From: Pseudomonas sp. AOB-7
Lineage (GTDB): Bacteria > Pseudomonadota > Gammaproteobacteria > Pseudomonadales > Pseudomonadaceae
Assembly: GCF_003696305.1 (NCBI RefSeq)
Contig: NZ_RFFK01000002.1
Coordinates: 62,001-126,000 of the forward strand
Reading direction: 5' to 3'
DNA length: 64,000 bases
A model generated the notes under the pieces. That model saw only the letters and a program-made list of their open reading frames with translations, ran no database searches and was not told where the DNA came from. Of this stretch, positions 1-8,184 are shown piece by piece (the stretch's first letter is position 1; every line of letters starts with the position of its first letter). The position numbers were made by a program, and so were the translations under genes.

Positions 1-434
1 TCGCCGAGCAGGGCCTGCAGGCCGAGGTCGTCCGGCACGGGGCGTTCAAGCTCTACCGCGCCGGCGCGCTGGAGCTGTGGTGCGGCGATTTCTTCGCCCT
101 GCGCGCCGAGGATGTCGCCGATTGCCAGGCGCTGTTCGATCGCGCCGCGCTGATCGCCCTGCCGCCGCAGATGCGCGAGCGCTATGCGGCGCACCTGACG
201 GCGATTTTGCCGCGCGGTTGCCGCGGCCTGCTGATCACCCTGGATTACGCCCAGAGCCAGATGGACGGGCCGCCCTTCGCCGTCGGCGACGACGAGGTGC
301 AACGGCACGCCGCCGCCGCCTGGCAGGTGCAGGAGCTGCAGCGCGAGGACGTGCTGGCGGGCAACTGGAAGTTCATCCGTCATGAGCTCAAGGCGCTGGA
401 CGAGGTGGTCTATCGGCTGGAGAAGCTTGTGTAG
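1..434 (+). CDS. tpm: Thiopurine S-methyltransferase, C-terminal part (5' end outside window)
   Basis: The frame is open from base 3 to the stop at 434 and continues upstream of the window, so only about 143 C-terminal residues are visible. TPMT-family landmarks are clear: [10 protein letters not shown], then [15 protein letters not shown] [17 protein letters not shown], then [17 protein letters not shown]. The family transfers a methyl group from S-adenosylmethionine to thiopurines, and in Pseudomonas its members also confer tellurite/selenite methylation or resistance. It converges on htpX, with a shared terminator between them. A methionine at 171 is internal and is not the real start. Confidence 0.9.
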   Translation, partial: AEQGLQAEVVRHGAFKLYRAGALELWCGDFFALRAEDVADCQALFDRAALIALPPQMRERYAAHLTAILPRGCRGLLITLDYAQSQMDGPPFAVGDDEVQRHAAAAWQVQELQREDVLAGNWKFIRHELKALDEVVYRLEKLV

Positions 435-484
435 GCTTCGCCACGCGCGCCGCCAGGGATGCTGCACGCGGCCCTACGAAACAA

Positions 485-510
485 AAAAGGCGACCCGCAG
501 GTCGCCTTTT
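485..510. terminator. Bidirectional terminator between tpm and htpX
   Basis: A perfect 11-bp stem (AAAAGGCGACC / GGTCGCCTTTT) with loop CGCA has an A run on its left and a T run on its right. It can therefore end transcripts from both converging genes. Confidence 0.85.
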
Positions 511-525
511 CATTGTTGCTTGCGA

Positions 526-1398
526 TCAACCCAGGCGGCGCAGCGCCTCGATGCGATCTTCCAGCGGCGGGTGGCTCATCAGTAGGCCGGCCAGGCCGTT
601 CTTCAGGCCGCCGTTGATGCCGAAGGCAGTCAGGCTGTCCGGCATGTTCACCGGTACGCCCTGTTCGGCGCGCAGGCGCTGCAGCGCGGCGATCATGGCG
701 CCGGTGCCGGCCAGGCGGGCGCCGGCTTCGTCGGCCTTAAACTCGCGTTTGCGCGAGAACCACATGACGATGATGCTGGCCAGGATGCCCAGTACCAGTT
801 CGGCAAAGATGGTCGCGACGAAGTAGCCGATGCCATGGCCGTCCTCGTTCTTGAGGATGGCCTTGTCGACGAAGTTGCCGAAGATGCGCGCGAAGAACAT
901 CACGAAGGTGTTCACCACGCCCTGGATCAGCGCCAGGGTGACCATGTCGCCGTTGGCCACGTGGCCGATCTCGTGGGCCAGCACCGCGCGCACTTCATCC
1001 GGGGAGAAGCGCTCGAGCAGGCCCTGGCTGACGGCGACCAGCGCGTCGTTCTTGTTCCAGCCGGTGGCGAAGGCATTGGACTCGTAGGCGGGGAAGATAC
1101 CGACTTCCGGCATCTTGATCCCGGCTTCGCGCGACAGCTCCTCGACGGTCTGCAGCAGCCACTGTTCGTGGCGGGTGCGCGGCTGGGTGATGATCTGGGT
1201 GCCGGTGCTCATCTTCGCCATCCACTTGGAGATGAACAGCGACACCAGCGAGCCGGCGAAACCGAACACGGCGCAGAAGATCAGCAGGCTGCCATGGTTC
1301 TGGCCGGTGAAGCGATCGACCCCCAGCAGTTTGAGGGTGATGCTGGCGATGATCAGCACCGCCAGGTTGGTGGCCAGGAACAACATAATGCGCATCAT
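526..1398 (-). CDS. htpX: Protease HtpX, membrane zinc metallopeptidase
   Basis: This 290-residue protein is an inner-membrane M48 metalloprotease involved in quality control of membrane proteins. It starts [16 protein letters not shown], as HtpX orthologues do, with two N-terminal membrane segments. The zinc-binding [12 protein letters not shown] motif (HExxH) follows at about residue 140, then further hydrophobic segments (about 155-220), and an FKADEAGA region carrying the third zinc ligand. Length matches the family (about 290 aa). A GAGGAG ribosome site precedes the double ATG, and a sigma-32-type promoter lies upstream, consistent with heat-shock control. I used the first of the two adjacent ATGs. 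Confidence 0.97.
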   Translation of the reverse strand: MMRIMLFLATNLAVLIIASITLKLLGVDRFTGQNHGSLLIFCAVFGFAGSLVSLFISKWMAKMSTGTQIITQPRTRHEQWLLQTVEELSREAGIKMPEVGIFPAYESNAFATGWNKNDALVAVSQGLLERFSPDEVRAVLAHEIGHVANGDMVTLALIQGVVNTFVMFFARIFGNFVDKAILKNEDGHGIGYFVATIFAELVLGILASIIVMWFSRKREFKADEAGARLAGTGAMIAALQRLRAEQGVPVNMPDSLTAFGINGGLKNGLAGLLMSHPPLEDRIEALRRLG

Positions 1399-1445
1399 GG
1401 TGTGAACGGACTCCTCACGGGGAAAGACGTACGAGTAATGCGGGC

Positions 1446-1476
1446 TATATAAGGGCGCGCCCCCCAGGGTTTCAAC
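1446..1476 (-). promoter_or_regulatory. Sigma-32 (heat-shock) promoter for htpX
   Basis: Read on the minus strand: GTTGAAA (-35), a 14-nt spacer, then CCCTTATATA (-10). This is close to the RpoH consensus CTTGAAA-N13/14-CCCCATnT. It lies about 50 nt upstream of the htpX start. Confidence 0.7.
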
Positions 1477-1487
1477 CAGCGACTATT

Positions 1488-1940
1488 TCAAACTATGTCG
1501 CCTGAACCCTGCAGGTTGCTCTCGAACAGCAGGCGGGTCAGGCGCGCGGTACGTTCGCCGTGTTGCTGGGCCAGCGCCTCGCGCAGTTGGAAGGCCAGGG
1601 TAGCATGCACCCGGCGCACGCTGGGCGGTAGCGCCTGGCTCTCGCCCACGGCGTGGGGAATGGCCCGCGACAGGCGCAGGAAACCCTTCTCGGTCAGCAC
1701 CGCCTGGTCCAGCGCGTCGTAGGCGATGGTCGACTCGAAGCGCAGATAGCCTTCCTCGGCCAGCCACAGCAGGGCGCCGAGACAGGCCTGGTGGCGCTTG
1801 CTCGGCAGGCCGAACTCGTCGGGCTCCTCGCGGCCGATCAGGTCCTCGACGTACAGCGCCAGCTTGCGCGGGAAGGCCTGATAGAGCAGCAGCAGGCCGC
1901 CGGCGGCGTCCTTGTAGAAGTCGTCGATCTGCAGATCCAT
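1488..1940 (-). CDS. Conserved hypothetical protein, downstream of alaA
   Basis: A 150-residue soluble protein of unknown function. It begins MDLQIDDFYKDAAGGLLLLY and has no signal peptide or membrane segment. The middle (GALLWLAEEGYLRFESTIAYDAL) reads like a winged-helix-type fold, with a predicted helix and then a 'gylrfe...' strand, but that is only an impression. Its ATG lies 6 nt after the alaA stop codon, so it is almost certainly co-transcribed with and translationally coupled to alaA. A homologue sits in the same position, between the aminotransferase gene and htpX, in P. aeruginosa as far as I recall. No function is assigned. Confidence 0.8.
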   Translation of the reverse strand: MDLQIDDFYKDAAGGLLLLYQAFPRKLALYVEDLIGREEPDEFGLPSKRHQACLGALLWLAEEGYLRFESTIAYDALDQAVLTEKGFLRLSRAIPHAVGESQALPPSVRRVHATLAFQLREALAQQHGERTARLTRLLFESNLQGSGDIV

Positions 1941-1946
1941 GCCGGC

Positions 1947-3158
1947 CTACTGGCTGTAGCCCTTGAGGAAGTTGCCGATGCGGCCGATGGCCTGCTCCAG
2001 GTCGTCGACCCTTGGTAAGGTGACCACGCGGAAGTGATCCGGCCAGGGCCAGTTGAAGGCGGTGCCCTGGACGATCAAGAGTTTCTCCGACAGCAGCAGG
2101 TCGAGGACGAACTTCTCGTCGTTGTGGATCGGGCAGACCTTGGGGTCGATCCGCGGGAAGGCGTACAGCGCGCCCATCGGCTTGACGCAGCTGACCCCGG
2201 GAATGTCGTTGAGCAGTTCCCAGGCGCGGTTGCGCTGCTCGAGCAGGCGGCCGTTGGGCAGCACCAGGTCGTTGATGCTCTGGTAGCCGCCGAGCGCGGT
2301 CTGGATCGCATGCTGGCTCGGCACGTTGGCGCACAGGCGCATATTGGCCAGGATGTCCAGGCCCTCGATATAGCTCTGCGCCTTGTGCTTGGGCCCGGAG
2401 ATGGCCACCCAGCCGGAACGGAAACCCGCCACCCGGTAGCTCTTGGACAGGCCGTTGAAGGTCAGGCACAGCACGTCCGGCGCCAGCGAGGCGGTGCTGA
2501 TGTGCACGGCCTCGTCGTAGAGGATCTTGTCGTAGATCTCGTCGGAGAACAGCACCAGGTTGTGCTGGCGCGCCAGCTCGACGATATCCAGCAGCACCTC
2601 GCGCGAATACACCGCGCCGGTGGGGTTGTTCGGGTTGATCAGCACCAGGGCCTTGGTGTTGGGGGTGATCTTGGCGCGCATGTCGGCGACATCGGGGAAC
2701 CAGCCGGCCTGCTCGTCGCACAGGTAGTGCACCGGCTTGCCGCCGGACAGCGCCACTGCCGCGGTCCACAGCGGGTAGTCGGGGGCCGGGATCAGCACCT
2801 CGTCACCGTTGTTGAGCAGCGCCTGCATGGCCATCACGATCAGCTCGGAGACGCCGTTGCCGAGGTAGATGTCCTCGATGCCGACGCCTTCGACCTGTTT
2901 CTGCTGGTAGTACTGCATCACCGCCTTGCGCGCGCTGAACAGGCCCTTGGAGTCGCTGTAGCCCTGGGCGGTGGGCAGGTTGCGGATGACGTCCTGGAGG
3001 ATTTCCTCCGGCGCCTCGAAACCGAACGGCGCCGGGTTGCCGATATTCAGCTTGAGGATGCGCTGGCCTTCCTCTTCCAGACGTTTGGCGTGCTTGAGCA
3101 CCGGCCCGCGGATGTCGTAGCAGACGTTGGCGAGCTTGTTCGATTTGCTGACCTGCAT
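1947..3158 (-). CDS. alaA: Alanine-synthesising aminotransferase (AlaA/YfbQ type)
   Basis: A class-I PLP-dependent aminotransferase of 403 aa, expected to make alanine from pyruvate with glutamate as donor. It matches E. coli AlaA almost throughout: NVCYDIRGPVLKHAKRLEEE at the N-terminus, KLNIGNPAPFGF, the NPNNPTGAVYS loop, the NGLSKSYRVAGFRSGW region with the PLP lysine (SLSKxxR type), and QGTAFNWPWPDHFR near the end. I start it at the ATG of MQVSKSNKLAN (3158). The frame stays open 15 codons further upstream but those residues do not resemble the family. It is the first gene of a leftward pair with the unknown gene below it. Confidence 0.95.
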   Translation of the reverse strand: MQVSKSNKLANVCYDIRGPVLKHAKRLEEEGQRILKLNIGNPAPFGFEAPEEILQDVIRNLPTAQGYSDSKGLFSARKAVMQYYQQKQVEGVGIEDIYLGNGVSELIVMAMQALLNNGDEVLIPAPDYPLWTAAVALSGGKPVHYLCDEQAGWFPDVADMRAKITPNTKALVLINPNNPTGAVYSREVLLDIVELARQHNLVLFSDEIYDKILYDEAVHISTASLAPDVLCLTFNGLSKSYRVAGFRSGWVAISGPKHKAQSYIEGLDILANMRLCANVPSQHAIQTALGGYQSINDLVLPNGRLLEQRNRAWELLNDIPGVSCVKPMGALYAFPRIDPKVCPIHNDEKFVLDLLLSEKLLIVQGTAFNWPWPDHFRVVTLPRVDDLEQAIGRIGNFLKGYSQ

Positions 3159-3260
3159 GTAAGGGATCCCGAGCGATGGATAACCCGCCGAAGCACGCTG
3201 CAAAAGTCTCGCGACGGAGAATCTTGGCAGCCTGTAACGCGGGTGACAGACTGGCGTCGA

Positions 3261-3289
3261 ATCATACGTGGCGGCCTGAGCGCGGCAAA
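3261..3289 (-). promoter_or_regulatory. Candidate sigma-70 promoter for alaA
   Basis: On the minus strand: TTTGCC, a 17-nt spacer, then TATGAT, about 100 nt upstream of the alaA ATG. The -10 is good and the -35 is weak. Confidence 0.4.
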
Positions 3290-3437
3290 GGTGCCAGTCC
3301 GGCTTTTTTAAGCGAGGATGCGCCCAGGTAGCGGCCAGGTAGCAGCGGCTTCCGCCGCGAACTCAACGCGCCCCGCGTACAACCAAGGCCAGCGCTGTCA
3401 CGCATCGCCTGGCTTTTATCGAGGAGGAACCCTGCCC

Positions 3438-3833
3438 GTGGACAAACTCGACAAACCCCTGGAGGCCTGGCGCGAGGAACTGTCGCAGGAGCAGTTTCAT
3501 GTCTGTCGCCTGGGCGGCACGGAGCGGCCCTTTACCGGCGAGTATCACGACAGCAAGACGCCGGGGGTCTATCACTGCGCCTGCTGCGGCGAGGCGCTGT
3601 TCGACTCCGACGCCAAGTACGACTCTGGCAGCGGCTGGCCGAGCTACTTCCAGCCGGTCAGCGACGAGGCGATCGCCCGGCTCGACGACTTCAGCCATGG
3701 CATGCACCGCATCGAGGTGAAATGCGCCAAGTGCGACGCCCACCTCGGCCACGTGTTCCCCGACGGGCCACGGCCGACCGGGCTGCGCTACTGCATCAAT
3801 TCGCTGTCGCTGAAACTGCTGCCGCGCGCTTGA
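3438..3833 (+). CDS. msrB: Peptide-methionine (R)-S-oxide reductase MsrB
   Basis: Reduces methionine-R-sulfoxide in oxidised proteins. The 131-aa protein has the two zinc-binding CxxC pairs ([11 protein letters not shown] and [17 protein letters not shown]) and the catalytic RYCINS cysteine near the C-terminus, plus the SGSGWPSYF substrate loop. I choose a GTG start at 3438 ([11 protein letters not shown]) because a strong GAGGAGGAA ribosome site lies 8 nt upstream. The frame is open for another 40 codons, but that part is not MsrB-like. It is divergent from alaA. Confidence 0.95.
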   Translation: MDKLDKPLEAWREELSQEQFHVCRLGGTERPFTGEYHDSKTPGVYHCACCGEALFDSDAKYDSGSGWPSYFQPVSDEAIARLDDFSHGMHRIEVKCAKCDAHLGHVFPDGPRPTGLRYCINSLSLKLLPRA

Positions 3834-3841
3834 GGGGGAGC

Positions 3842-3871
3842 GCCAGGCGCCTGATCTGCCAGGCGCCTGGC
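3842..3871. terminator. GC-rich hairpin between convergent msrB and small gene
   Basis: A perfect 12-bp stem (GCCAGGCGCCTG / CAGGCGCCTGGC) with a 6-nt loop. There is no T tract, so it is a hairpin barrier and not a classical intrinsic terminator. Each arm is itself partly palindromic (AGGCGCCT). Confidence 0.5.
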
Positions 3872-3875
3872 CGCC

Positions 3876-4055
3876 TCAGCCTTGCCGCCGGGACTGCTGC
3901 TGAGTCTTTTCCAGCTCGGCGCAGGCCTGCTGGATCATGCCTTCGGTAATCGGCACTTCGCGGCCCTGGCCATCGATGATAAAACCGCCCACCGGCATCT
4001 GCGGATGCTTGACCGGGGTGGCGGGGCGTTGGGCGGCAGTGTCGTGCAAGCTCAT
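3876..4055 (-). CDS. Small conserved hypothetical protein (59 aa)
   Basis: A short soluble protein beginning MSLHDTAAQRPATPVKHPQM. Its core, MPVGGFIIDGQGREVPITEGM, is followed by a charged helix (QQACAELEKTQQQS). Start chosen at 4055 because GAGGAGA lies 7-8 nt upstream; the frame extends further upstream without a credible ribosome site. The compositionally ordinary core suggests a real gene. Function unknown. Confidence 0.7.
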   Translation of the reverse strand: MSLHDTAAQRPATPVKHPQMPVGGFIIDGQGREVPITEGMIQQACAELEKTQQQSRRQG

Positions 4056-4202
4056 GGCCTGTCTCCTCATCAGTGATGCGCGCCAGTCTAGAGCGGCTAG
4101 ATGAAGGCGCGGTGACAATTGCGACGGTGCCGCTCCGTCACAAAACACATAGCAAAGGTCGTATTGCAGGCGGCGTGCCAGCCTGTGTCGAACGAGGAAT
4201 TC

Positions 4203-5318
4203 ATGTCGCGTTTCCATATAGGTCTGATCATCAATCCGCTGGCCGGCCTGGGCGGCCCGGCGGCGCTCAAGGGCAGCGACGGCGTGGCCGGACAGGCGCT
4301 GGCCCTGGGTATCGAGCCGAAGGCGGCGCAGCGCACCCGCACCGCGTTGGAGCAGTTGCTGGGATTGCGCGAACGCATCGAGTTCGTCAGTTACCCGGGC
4401 GCCATGGGCGGCGATCTATTGGCACAGCTGGGCTTCGCCCATCGCCTGCTGGGCGAGTTGGGCGCAGGCGCCACCACCGCCGAAGACACCCGCCGCGCCG
4501 TGCGGCAGCTGCAGGACGCGGGGGTGGCGTTGATCCTGTTCGCCGGTGGCGATGGCACGGCGCGGGACGTCTGCGCCGTGGTCAGGGAAGGGCAACCGGT
4601 GCTGGGCATTCCGGCCGGGGTGAAGATCCAGTCCGGCGTCTACGCCATCAGCCCGCGTGCCGCCGGCGAGCTGACCGCGCGCCTGGTCGAGGGCGGCCTG
4701 GTGCGCCTGACCAGCGGCGAGGTGCGCGATATCGACGAAAATGCCCTGCGCGAGGGCCGGGTCACCGCGCGCTGGTACGGCGAACTGTGCGTGCCGCAGG
4801 AAGGCGGCTATGTGCAGGCGGTCAAGCAGGGCGGGGTGGAGTCCGAGGAGCTGGTGCTGGCCGATCTCGCCGCCTGGCTGGAGGCGCAGTGGGAGTCGGG
4901 CGTGCGCTATGTGTTCGGCCCCGGCTCGACCCTGCACGGCCTGGCGCAGAACCTGGGGCTGGACACCACGCTGCTGGGCGTCGATGTGATCGAAGACGGG
5001 CGGGTGATCGCCCGTGACGTCAACGAGGCCGAGCTGCTGGCCCTGGTCGACGGACATCCGGCCTATCTGCTGGTCACCGCCATCGGCGGCCAGGGCCATA
5101 TCCTCGGCCGCGGCAACCAGCAGATCAGCCCGCGCGTGCTGCGCGCCATCGGCCTGGAGCGCCTGCGCGTGGTGGCCACCAAGCGCAAGCTGGCCACGCT
5201 GGAAGGCCGCCCGCTGCTGGTGGACAGCGGCGAGGTGACCCTGGACGACGCCTTTCCCGATGCCGTGCGGGTCTGGGCCGGGTATAAGGAAGAACTGCTG
5301 TATCCCTTGGCTCGATAG
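4203..5318 (+). CDS. ATP-NAD kinase-like protein
   Basis: A 371-residue protein of the diacylglycerol/NAD-kinase superfamily. The nucleotide-binding LILFAGGDGTARD motif (GGDGT at residues 115-119) and the N-terminal IGLIINPLAGLGGP are diagnostic. It is longer than housekeeping NadK (about 295 aa) and belongs to the separate 'ATP-NAD kinase family' group, whose substrate is not settled; TGCxxG-type VTAIGGQGHILGRGNQQISP and a C-terminal domain follow. GAGGA precedes the ATG. It is the first gene of a short operon with the DUF1287 and DCC genes (gaps 9 nt and overlap). Assignment of NADP synthesis is inference only. Confidence 0.85.
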   Translation: MSRFHIGLIINPLAGLGGPAALKGSDGVAGQALALGIEPKAAQRTRTALEQLLGLRERIEFVSYPGAMGGDLLAQLGFAHRLLGELGAGATTAEDTRRAVRQLQDAGVALILFAGGDGTARDVCAVVREGQPVLGIPAGVKIQSGVYAISPRAAGELTARLVEGGLVRLTSGEVRDIDENALREGRVTARWYGELCVPQEGGYVQAVKQGGVESEELVLADLAAWLEAQWESGVRYVFGPGSTLHGLAQNLGLDTTLLGVDVIEDGRVIARDVNEAELLALVDGHPAYLLVTAIGGQGHILGRGNQQISPRVLRAIGLERLRVVATKRKLATLEGRPLLVDSGEVTLDDAFPDAVRVWAGYKEELLYPLAR

Positions 5319-5327
5319 GAGATCGCA

Positions 5328-5918
5328 ATGCGCATGCTGGTTCTACTGCTGGCCTGGGCGCTGGCGCTGGCCGCGCAGGCCATCGAGGCTGACAGGTTGG
5401 TGCTGGATGCGCGCCAGCAGGTCGGCGTGACCCTGAGCTATGACCCAGCTTACCGCCAGTTGAACTATCCGGGCGGCGACGTGCCCATGGCGACCGGGGT
5501 GTGCACCGACGTGGTGATCCGCGCGCTGCGCCAGCAGGGGCTGGATCTGCAGGAGGCGGTGCACCGCGACATGCGCGGCAATTTCGCCGTCTATCCGAAG
5601 AACTGGGGGTTGAGCCGGCCGGATCGCAATATCGACCACCGCCGCGTGCCCAACCTGATGACCTGGTTCAAGCGCCAGGGTTGGTCGTTGCCGGTCAGTC
5701 AGGACGCTGCCACCTACCGGGCTGGCGATATCGTCACCTGGGATCTGGGGCGCGGCCTCACCCATATCGGCATCGTCAGCGATCGCCAGGCTCCCACGGG
5801 GACGCCGCTGATCCTGCACAACATCGGCCGTGGCGCTCAGGAGGAGGATATCCTCTTCGCCTTCCGCATTACCGGCCACTACCGCCCGCTCGCTCGACAG
5901 GCGAGTGCCGCACCATGA
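5328..5918 (+). CDS. DUF1287 domain exported protein
   Basis: A 196-aa protein with an N-terminal signal peptide (MRMLVLLLAWALALAAQA). The mature part is a DUF1287 domain, related in pattern to NlpC/P60-type cysteine peptidases. Candidate catalytic residues are C59 in TGVCTDVVIRAL and H146 in GLTHIGIVSD, with a further LHNIGRGAQEED segment. It probably acts in the periplasm on cell wall or another amide substrate, but no activity is established for this family to my knowledge. It follows the NAD-kinase-like gene by 9 nt and overlaps the next gene by 4 nt (ATGA). Confidence 0.88.
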   Translation: MRMLVLLLAWALALAAQAIEADRLVLDARQQVGVTLSYDPAYRQLNYPGGDVPMATGVCTDVVIRALRQQGLDLQEAVHRDMRGNFAVYPKNWGLSRPDRNIDHRRVPNLMTWFKRQGWSLPVSQDAATYRAGDIVTWDLGRGLTHIGIVSDRQAPTGTPLILHNIGRGAQEEDILFAFRITGHYRPLARQASAAP

Positions 5919-6349
5919 CTGAACCTGTACTGCCGCCCGGTCTCGTCGCTGGTGAGCGCGTCGTGCTGTTCGACGGCGTCTGCAAGCTGTGCAACGGCTG
6001 GGCGAAATTCCTCATCCGCCACGACCGTGCGCGGCAATTTCGCCTGGCCTCGGTGCAGTCCGCCCAGGGGCAGGCATTGCTGGCCTGGTACGGGTTGCCC
6101 AGCGAGCGTTTCGACAGCATGGCGCTGATCGAAAATGGTCGCCTGCTGCTGCGTTCCGACGCCGTGCTGGGCATCCTCGCCCAATTGCCCTGGCCCTGGC
6201 GGGGGCTGGCCGGATTGCGGCTGATCCCGCGACCGCTGCGCGACTGGTGCTACGACCGCATCGCGCTGAACCGCTACCGCCTGTTCGGGCGGCATGACGT
6301 ATGCCTGCTGCCCAGCGCCGACCACGCCGAGCGCTTTCTGCATGACTGA
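5915..6349 (+). CDS. DCC-family thiol-disulfide oxidoreductase (DUF393)
   Basis: A 144-aa protein with the family signature LFDGVCKLCNGW (D20, C23, C26), the DxxCxxC pattern that names the family. It continues with RFDSMALIENGRLLLRSDAV and the typical tail region PLRDWCYDRIALNRYRLFG. It is thought to be a thioredoxin-like oxidoreductase, but physiological partners are unknown. Its ATG overlaps the stop of the DUF1287 gene, giving tight translational coupling; an exported putative cysteine hydrolase beside a thiol protein is suggestive but unproven. Confidence 0.9.
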   Translation: MTEPVLPPGLVAGERVVLFDGVCKLCNGWAKFLIRHDRARQFRLASVQSAQGQALLAWYGLPSERFDSMALIENGRLLLRSDAVLGILAQLPWPWRGLAGLRLIPRPLRDWCYDRIALNRYRLFGRHDVCLLPSADHAERFLHD

Positions 6350-6417
6350 GCGGCCGCTGGTGCGGACGGCCTGGCTGGCGCTGGTTTCTATCTATTGCTG
6401 AGGCGACCCGAAACCCC

Positions 6418-8184
6418 ATGACATCGCTGCTTTCCTCCCGTCAGCGCGGCGCCTTGCGCCTGGCCTGGCGCTTTATCGCGCCCTATCGCGGGCGGGTGCT
6501 GGGCGCCTTGCTGGCGCTGCTGTTCACTGCGGCGATCACCCTGTCCATGGGCCAGGGCATCAAGCTGCTGGTGGATCAGGGGCTGGCCACCCAGTCGCCG
6601 GCGGCGTTGCGCCAGTCGCTGGGGCTGTTCTTCGTCCTGGTGCTGGCCCTGGCGCTGGGCACCTACACGCGCTTCTACCTGGTGTCCTGGCTGGGCGAAC
6701 GGGTGGTCGCCGATATTCGCCGGCGCGTGTTCGATCACCTGATCGAGCTGCACCCGGGCTTCTATGAGAGCAACCGCAGCTCGGAGATCCAGTCGCGCCT
6801 GACCGCCGACACCACCTTGCTGCAATCGGTGATCGGCTCGTCGCTGTCGATGGCGCTGCGCAACCTGATCATGCTGGTCGGCGGCAGCGTGCTGCTGGTG
6901 GTGACCAACCCCAAGCTCAGCGGCATCGTGCTGGCGGCGCTGCCGCTGGTGGTGGCGCCGATCCTGATCTTCGGCCGTCGCGTGCGCGCGCTGTCGCGCC
7001 TGTCGCAGGACCGCGTGGCCGACGTCGGCAGCTACGTCGGCGAGGTGCTGGGGCAGATCAAGACGGTACAGGCCTACAACCACCAGGACGAGGACAAACG
7101 CCGCTTCGGCCTGTCCGCCGAGGCGGCGTTCGCGGTGGCGCGCAAGCGCATCGCCCAGCGCGCCTGGCTGATCACCCTGGTCATCGTGCTGGTGCTCGGC
7201 GCCGTCGGGGTGATGCTCTGGGTCGGCGGCATGGACGTGATCGCCGGGCGCATTTCCGGCGGCGAGCTGGCGGCCTTCGTGTTCTACAGCCTGATCGTCG
7301 GCTCCTCGTTCGGCACCCTGAGCGAGGTGATCGGCGAGCTGCAGCGCGCCGCCGGTGCGGCCGAACGCATCGCCGAACTGCTGCGTGCGCGCAACGAGAT
7401 CGCTGCGCCGCAACAGGGGCTGCAGCACCTGGCGCAGCCGGTGCGCGGCGAGATTGAGCTGCAGCATCTGCGCTTCGCCTATCCGGGGCGTCCGGAGCAC
7501 TACGCGGTCGATGGCATCAGCCTGCAGGTGCGCGCCGGCGAGACCCTGGCGCTGGTCGGGCCGTCCGGCGCCGGCAAGTCGACCCTGTTCGACCTGCTGC
7601 TGCGCTTCTTCGACCCGCAGGGCGGGCGCATCCTGATCGACGGCGTGCCGATCGAGCGGCTCGACCCGCGCGAGCTACGCGCCTGCTTCGCCCTGGTGTC
7701 GCAGAATCCGGCGCTGTTCTACGGCACGGTGGAGGACAACATCCGCTACGGCCGCCTCGATGCCAGCCAGGCCGAGGTGGAGGCAGCCGCGCGCGCGGCG
7801 CATGCCCACGAGTTCATCCAGCGCCTGCCGCAGGGCTACCAGACCCACCTGGGCGACGCCGGCCGGGGGCTTTCCGGCGGTCAGCGCCAGCGCCTGGCCA
7901 TCGCCCGCGCCTTGCTCGCCGATGCGCCGATCCTGCTGCTCGACGAGGCCACCAGCGCACTGGACGCCGAGAGCGAGCACCTGATCCAGCAGGCCCTGCC
8001 GCGCCTGATGGCCGGGCGCACCACCCTGGTGATCGCGCACCGCCTGGCCACGGTGAAGCAGGCCGAACGCATCGCGGTGATCGAGCAGGGGCGCCTGGCG
8101 GCCATCGGCAGCCACGCGCAACTGCTGGCCGGCAGCCCGCTCTATGCGCGCCTGGCCGAGTTGCAGTTCGGTGAGGCCGGCTAG
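6418..8184 (+). CDS. ABC exporter, MsbA/lipid-type, fused permease and ATPase
   Basis: A 588-aa half-transporter that should act as a homodimer in the inner membrane. An N-terminal six-helix exporter domain (about 1-330) precedes an ATPase domain with Walker A GPSGAGKST (about 380-389), signature LSGGQRQRLAIARALL (about 484) and Walker B ILLLDEATSALD (about 504), then the H-loop IAHRL. It belongs to the MsbA-related ABC-B group, but its substrate cannot be read from sequence. It is probably not the essential MsbA, which in Pseudomonas is linked to lipid A/kinase genes. Its stop overlaps the stop of the convergent EamA gene. Confidence 0.92.
   Translation: MTSLLSSRQRGALRLAWRFIAPYRGRVLGALLALLFTAAITLSMGQGIKLLVDQGLATQSPAALRQSLGLFFVLVLALALGTYTRFYLVSWLGERVVADIRRRVFDHLIELHPGFYESNRSSEIQSRLTADTTLLQSVIGSSLSMALRNLIMLVGGSVLLVVTNPKLSGIVLAALPLVVAPILIFGRRVRALSRLSQDRVADVGSYVGEVLGQIKTVQAYNHQDEDKRRFGLSAEAAFAVARKRIAQRAWLITLVIVLVLGAVGVMLWVGGMDVIAGRISGGELAAFVFYSLIVGSSFGTLSEVIGELQRAAGAAERIAELLRARNEIAAPQQGLQHLAQPVRGEIELQHLRFAYPGRPEHYAVDGISLQVRAGETLALVGPSGAGKSTLFDLLLRFFDPQGGRILIDGVPIERLDPRELRACFALVSQNPALFYGTVEDNIRYGRLDASQAEVEAAARAAHAHEFIQRLPQGYQTHLGDAGRGLSGGQRQRLAIARALLADAPILLLDEATSALDAESEHLIQQALPRLMAGRTTLVIAHRLATVKQAERIAVIEQGRLAAIGSHAQLLAGSPLYARLAELQFGEAG

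Noticed and set aside
77..385. Open frame overlapping tpm
   Set aside because: Arg/Ala-rich out-of-frame translation; the TPMT frame shows the real protein.
3842..3871. Short duplication or CRISPR-like repeat (two copies of CCAGGCGCCTG)
   Set aside because: Only two copies in self-complementary arrangement; it folds as one hairpin between convergent genes.
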